A stretch of 9,104 bases of DNA from an uncultured Verrucomicrobiota bacterium (GTDB lineage: Bacteria > Verrucomicrobiota > Verrucomicrobiae > Opitutales > Opitutaceae): contig CAMLQS010000198.1 in NCBI GenBank assembly GCA_946482165.1, positions 1 through 9,104 of the forward strand, read 5' to 3'. The position numbers and the translations under genes are program-made. How positions within the stretch are numbered: position 1 is the stretch's first letter; each line of letters opens with the position of its first letter. Positions 7,158 through 9,104 of the stretch are shown one piece after another. The notes beneath the pieces were generated by a model. The model did not search any database. It saw only the letters and a list, made by a program, of their open reading frames with translations, and was not told the origin of the DNA.

Positions 7158-7167
7158 TGATGCATCA
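7158..7167. promoter_or_regulatory. Candidate operator TGATGCATCA
   Basis: A perfect 10-bp palindrome in the gap between the acyltransferase and GH3 genes, about 77 bp upstream of the GH3 start and near several other GATG/CATC repeats (7181-7206). Position and symmetry would suit a dimeric repressor or activator site, but no regulator of that kind is visible here and a 10-bp palindrome can arise by chance. Confidence 0.2.
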
Positions 7168-7206
7168 CGCCCATAGCCCCGCGCGATGGATATGCGATGA
7201 TGTGAT

Positions 7207-7223
7207 GGGGGCGGTGAGCCCCC
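7207..7223 (-). terminator. Stem-loop just after acyltransferase stop, possible weak terminator
   Basis: GGGGGC (7207-7212) pairs with GCCCCC (7218-7223) around a 5-base loop. On the minus strand the hairpin begins 6 bases after the stop codon of the acyltransferase gene. The downstream bases are ATCACATCATC rather than a U-tract, so strong intrinsic termination is doubtful; it may just protect the 3' end. Confidence 0.3.
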
Positions 7224-7229
7224 GCCTCG

Positions 7230-8051
7230 TCAGGCCACGAACGGATCCCGGGAGAGCTTGCCGAAAGCCCAGCCGACCTTTCCCCCGCCGAGCAAGTGCG
7301 CCTTCATCTTTCGTTGGAGCGAGGTGCGTTCCGGCAGGTCCGCGGGCGGGATGTCTTTGCGGCCATAGACCCATTGCAGGAAGCCGATGTTTTCCTCGTC
7401 TACGCGATGCACCTCGAAGGCGCGCTGGAACGCGAGAACGCGGGACTGCGCCGGAAGGAGTTCGGCGAGCACCGGGCAGAGCATCCACGATTCGCACCGC
7501 ATCTCCGCGTCCGCGTAATCGGGGAAAAATTCGGCGAAGAAGCGGCGGGCGTTCAGATAGGACTCGCGCAGACTCGGCATCGAGAGATCGGAGTCGGAGG
7601 CGATGTGGACCTGGATGCAGCGGGCGCCGGCCGTCTCCACGGTTTCATACTCCAAGGAGCCGATGCGAAACTCGTTCAACGATAGTTGCCGGGGGACCCA
7701 CCAAGCCCAGGTGAACGCGAACGTTCCATGCACCTCGCGGTGAAAGTTCACGAAGCGGCTGAAAAACTTCATTGTGTCGACGAAGACGCGTTCGGGTATG
7801 CCTTTCTCGACGTAGGTCCGACGGGCTTGGCTCGCGCACCGAAGCAGGCATGCGAGTATCTTCACCCCGTCCGGATCGTCGCCCAGGACGTGTTGGAGTT
7901 CTTTGACGGCGCCCTCCCAGGTGGCGCGGTCGAGGAGCCGGGGCGTGATGGCGTCGGCGGCGGAGTAGTCGAAGTCCCGGTCGAGCGCCAACACGCGGTC
8001 CGCCATCTCGGCGGGAAGTTCGATGAGGCGGCAAAGCTCGGAGAGGTGCAT
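7230..8051 (-). CDS. GNAT-like acyltransferase-domain protein (former DUF5596)
   Basis: 273 aa. The whole length resembles the 'acyltransferase domain-containing protein' family known from Firmicutes and other bacteria, built from a NAT_N-type N-terminal domain and a GNAT-like C-terminal domain (formerly DUF5596). Recognisable stretches are MHLSELCRLIELP (1-13), GDDPDGVKILACLLRC (57-72), IPERVFVDTMKFFSRFV (85-101), WWVPRQLSLNEFRIGSLEYE (117-136), HIASDSDLSMPSLRESY (149-165), MRCESWMLCPVLAELLP (184-200), and near the end TSLQRKMKAHLLGGGKVGWAF (243-263). Cytoplasmic, no signal peptide or membrane segment. Reaction and acceptor are unknown. The ATG at 8051 starts exactly at the family N-terminus; the reading frame stays open upstream to 8960 but that part is a shadow of the ThuA gene and a repeat. 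Its neighbours, ThuA-like and GH3 genes, suggest a link to sugar metabolism, which is inference. Confidence 0.85.
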   Translation of the reverse strand: MHLSELCRLIELPAEMADRVLALDRDFDYSAADAITPRLLDRATWEGAVKELQHVLGDDPDGVKILACLLRCASQARRTYVEKGIPERVFVDTMKFFSRFVNFHREVHGTFAFTWAWWVPRQLSLNEFRIGSLEYETVETAGARCIQVHIASDSDLSMPSLRESYLNARRFFAEFFPDYADAEMRCESWMLCPVLAELLPAQSRVLAFQRAFEVHRVDEENIGFLQWVYGRKDIPPADLPERTSLQRKMKAHLLGGGKVGWAFGKLSRDPFVA

Positions 8052-8094
8052 CGGAGTAATGCAGGAAGGTGCGCGCCGGCTAGTAAAGTGCGCG

Positions 8095-8124
8095 AGTATC
8101 TTGCCGACGCTGATCGCCTTTGAA
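8095..8124 (-). promoter_or_regulatory. Weak sigma70-like promoter candidate for the acyltransferase gene
   Basis: On the minus strand TTCAAA (8124-8119) and GATACT (8100-8095) are separated by 18 bp, each matching 4 of 6 consensus positions, and lie about 45 bp before the ATG at 8051. The stretch is less GC-rich than its surroundings. Matches this loose are common by chance. Confidence 0.2.
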
Positions 8125-8130
8125 CTTTCG

Positions 8131-8283
8131 TGATATGGTGGGCGGCCGCGTCCTTGCGCCCGCTGCGTGACAGCCGGCCAACGCGCGGAGGGACCCGCCC
8201 GTCCAACTACAGACAAGGCGCTATCGGCTGTGGGTATTGGTGGGACGTTCCCCAAGCCCACGGGCGGGACGCCCGTGCCACGT
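8131..8283. repeat. Dispersed intergenic repeat of the 'HGRDARAT' type
   Basis: The gap between the ThuA-like gene and the acyltransferase gene contains CACGGGCG-GGA-CGCCCGTG (8259-8277), a perfect 8-bp inverted repeat with a 3-base loop, followed by CCACG. In one frame this reads HGRDARAT and on the other strand GTGVPPV, peptides I know as recurrent artefacts of a dispersed DNA repeat in Planctomycetes and Verrucomicrobia genomes. The adjoining 8131-8200 segment (translating to QGRGRPPYHES on the minus strand) appears to be part of the same composite element. It starts 7 bases after the ThuA stop and may double as a 3' hairpin for that transcript. No T-run follows. Confidence 0.6.
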
Positions 8284-8284
8284 G

Positions 8285-9104
8285 CTAGCGCAGACTCGCT
8301 TTGGCGGGGCTCGGGAAGTCGGCGGGGACGGGCTGAGTAACTTGGCCGGTGGCGGCCCATTCGACGCCACGCAGGAAGAGCGTCTGAAAGCCGGCGCAGC
8401 GCAGGGCGGTGTCGGGGCCGTCCGCCCAGAGGTGGCCGAGCATGGTCGTGTAAACGCGGCCTTTCCCGTAGGCGACCGTCCAGTCCATGGGCTCGTTCTC
8501 GCGGGTGTCTTTCGAGTAGGCGTAGTGGAGCACGGTCAGGTTTTTCGCGGGACCGTGCTGGCCGTGGGTGAGCTGTTCGTGCGGGTGGATCCAGCTCGCC
8601 GGCAGACCCCGGGTGATGGGGTGCTCGGCATTCAGCACGGTGACGACGAAGTCGTGCTCCGGGCCGTGGCCGGGGTCGCGGCCCTGGCCGGCGGGGATCG
8701 TGACGACGGAGCGATCCGGGGCGACGACGAGGGAGGGGCCGAAGGCTTTGTCGCGCCAGCCGAGGCCGATCATCTCGTTGTAGGCGGGCCAGGCGAGAAA
8801 GGCGTTGTTCGCGGCGTGGTAGGCGACGAAGCCGCCGCCGCCGCGGACATAGCTCTCGAAGGCGGCCTTGACCTCGGCGGGCCAGCGCGGGGCGTCGGGC
8901 TGGTGGCCGCCGTTGTAGTTGGAGAGTACCACGCGGTGGCGGGAGAAGTCGGGGCGCCACGCGGTCCAGGCCTCGGGCGGGGCGGCGCGGTCGGGCGTGG
9001 TCGAGACCTCCACGGTGAAGCGTCCGCTGGCGACGAGCATTTCGCGGAGTAGGGCGGTGGCGCGCGGCCAGTCGTGGTTGTTTTGGCCGTCGATGATGAG
9101 GACG
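8285..9104 (-). CDS. ThuA-like domain protein (5' end cut by window)
   Basis: 272 residues visible, the start lies beyond the right edge. The frame is open to the edge, where it reads VLIIDGQNNHDW, the typical first strand of ThuA-like (trehalose-utilisation family, class-I glutamine amidotransferase-like fold) proteins. Other family features, counted from the first visible codon: GGGGFVAYHAANNAFLAW (about 89-106), PEHDFVVTVLNAEHPITRGLP (about 149-169), HPHEQLTH (about 173-180), and PMDWTVAYGKGRVYTTMLGH near residues 205-224. The last ~20 residues are Pro/Ala-rich. ThuA proteins are linked to disaccharide catabolism or found as domains in sugar-oxidising enzymes; the exact reaction is not established. 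The ATG corresponding to 9040 is internal, not the start. Any signal peptide would lie outside the window. Stop at 8285, then the HGRDARAT repeat. Confidence 0.88.
   Translation of the reverse strand, partial: VLIIDGQNNHDWPRATALLREMLVASGRFTVEVSTTPDRAAPPEAWTAWRPDFSRHRVVLSNYNGGHQPDAPRWPAEVKAAFESYVRGGGGFVAYHAANNAFLAWPAYNEMIGLGWRDKAFGPSLVVAPDRSVVTIPAGQGRDPGHGPEHDFVVTVLNAEHPITRGLPASWIHPHEQLTHGQHGPAKNLTVLHYAYSKDTRENEPMDWTVAYGKGRVYTTMLGHLWADGPDTALRCAGFQTLFLRGVEWAATGQVTQPVPADFPSPAKASLR

Noticed and set aside
7082..7174. N-terminal extension of GH3 from the ATG at 7174
   Set aside because: The extra 31 residues are neither a signal peptide nor part of the GH3 fold, and the bases form a perfect 12-bp stem-loop.
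7230..8960. 576-aa reading of the acyltransferase frame with a start at 8960
   Set aside because: Only the part from 8051 has family similarity; upstream it crosses the HGRDARAT repeat and overlaps the ThuA gene in another frame.
8237..9052. 271-aa plus-strand open frame
   Set aside because: Shadow of the ThuA-like gene, which carries a clear family signature on the other strand.
1..9104. tRNA, rRNA, CRISPR array or insertion-sequence transposase
   Set aside because: No cloverleaf, rRNA-like stretch, regularly spaced direct repeats or transposase motifs were seen on either strand.

Overview
The window is very GC-rich, and every credible gene lies on the minus strand. Three things suggest a Verrucomicrobiota bacterium, probably Opitutaceae-like (this is inference; no marker gene is present). 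First, an ECF sigma factor of the TIGR02999/PF07638 type sits next to a Hanks-type Ser/Thr kinase, a pairing typical of the Planctomycetes-Verrucomicrobia group. Second, there is a Trp-containing helical repeat protein of a kind common in that group. Third, there is an intergenic repeat whose translation gives the recurrent spurious peptide 'HGRDARAT'. None of the start codons is preceded by a convincing Shine-Dalgarno sequence.

Layout in the direction of transcription (right to left): a ThuA-like protein, cut by the right edge (9104-8285); an intergenic stretch with the HGRDARAT-type repeat; a GNAT-like acyltransferase of the former DUF5596 family (8051-7230); a 148-bp gap with two hairpins; a GH3 beta-glycosidase without a signal peptide (7081-4946); the ECF sigma factor (4891-4334); a transmembrane Ser/Thr kinase (4273-2048); a 313-bp gap holding a 181-bp imperfect inverted repeat (1838-2018); a membrane-anchored Trp-repeat protein of unknown function (about 1689-856); and a secreted GH12 endo-glucanase whose C-terminal carbohydrate-binding module runs off the left edge (818-1).

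Taken together this looks like a small glycan-degradation neighbourhood. A secreted GH12 would cut beta-1,4-glucan or xyloglucan, a GH3 enzyme would release monosaccharides from oligomers, and a ThuA-family protein may act in sugar metabolism. A kinase-sigma pair lies in the middle. The most interesting point is in the sigma factor: the acidic DAED-type motif of region 2.2 is replaced by Q-P-T-A, placing Thr50 where an acidic residue normally contacts RNA polymerase, with a Ser/Thr kinase gene 60 bp downstream. This matches the logic of phosphorylation-activated ECF sigma factors and is a testable hypothesis. Other notable structure: the 181-bp inverted repeat, a perfect 12-bp stem just upstream of the GH3 start, and a perfect 26-bp palindrome inside the Trp-repeat gene. 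No RNA gene, CRISPR array, transposase or plus-strand gene was found.
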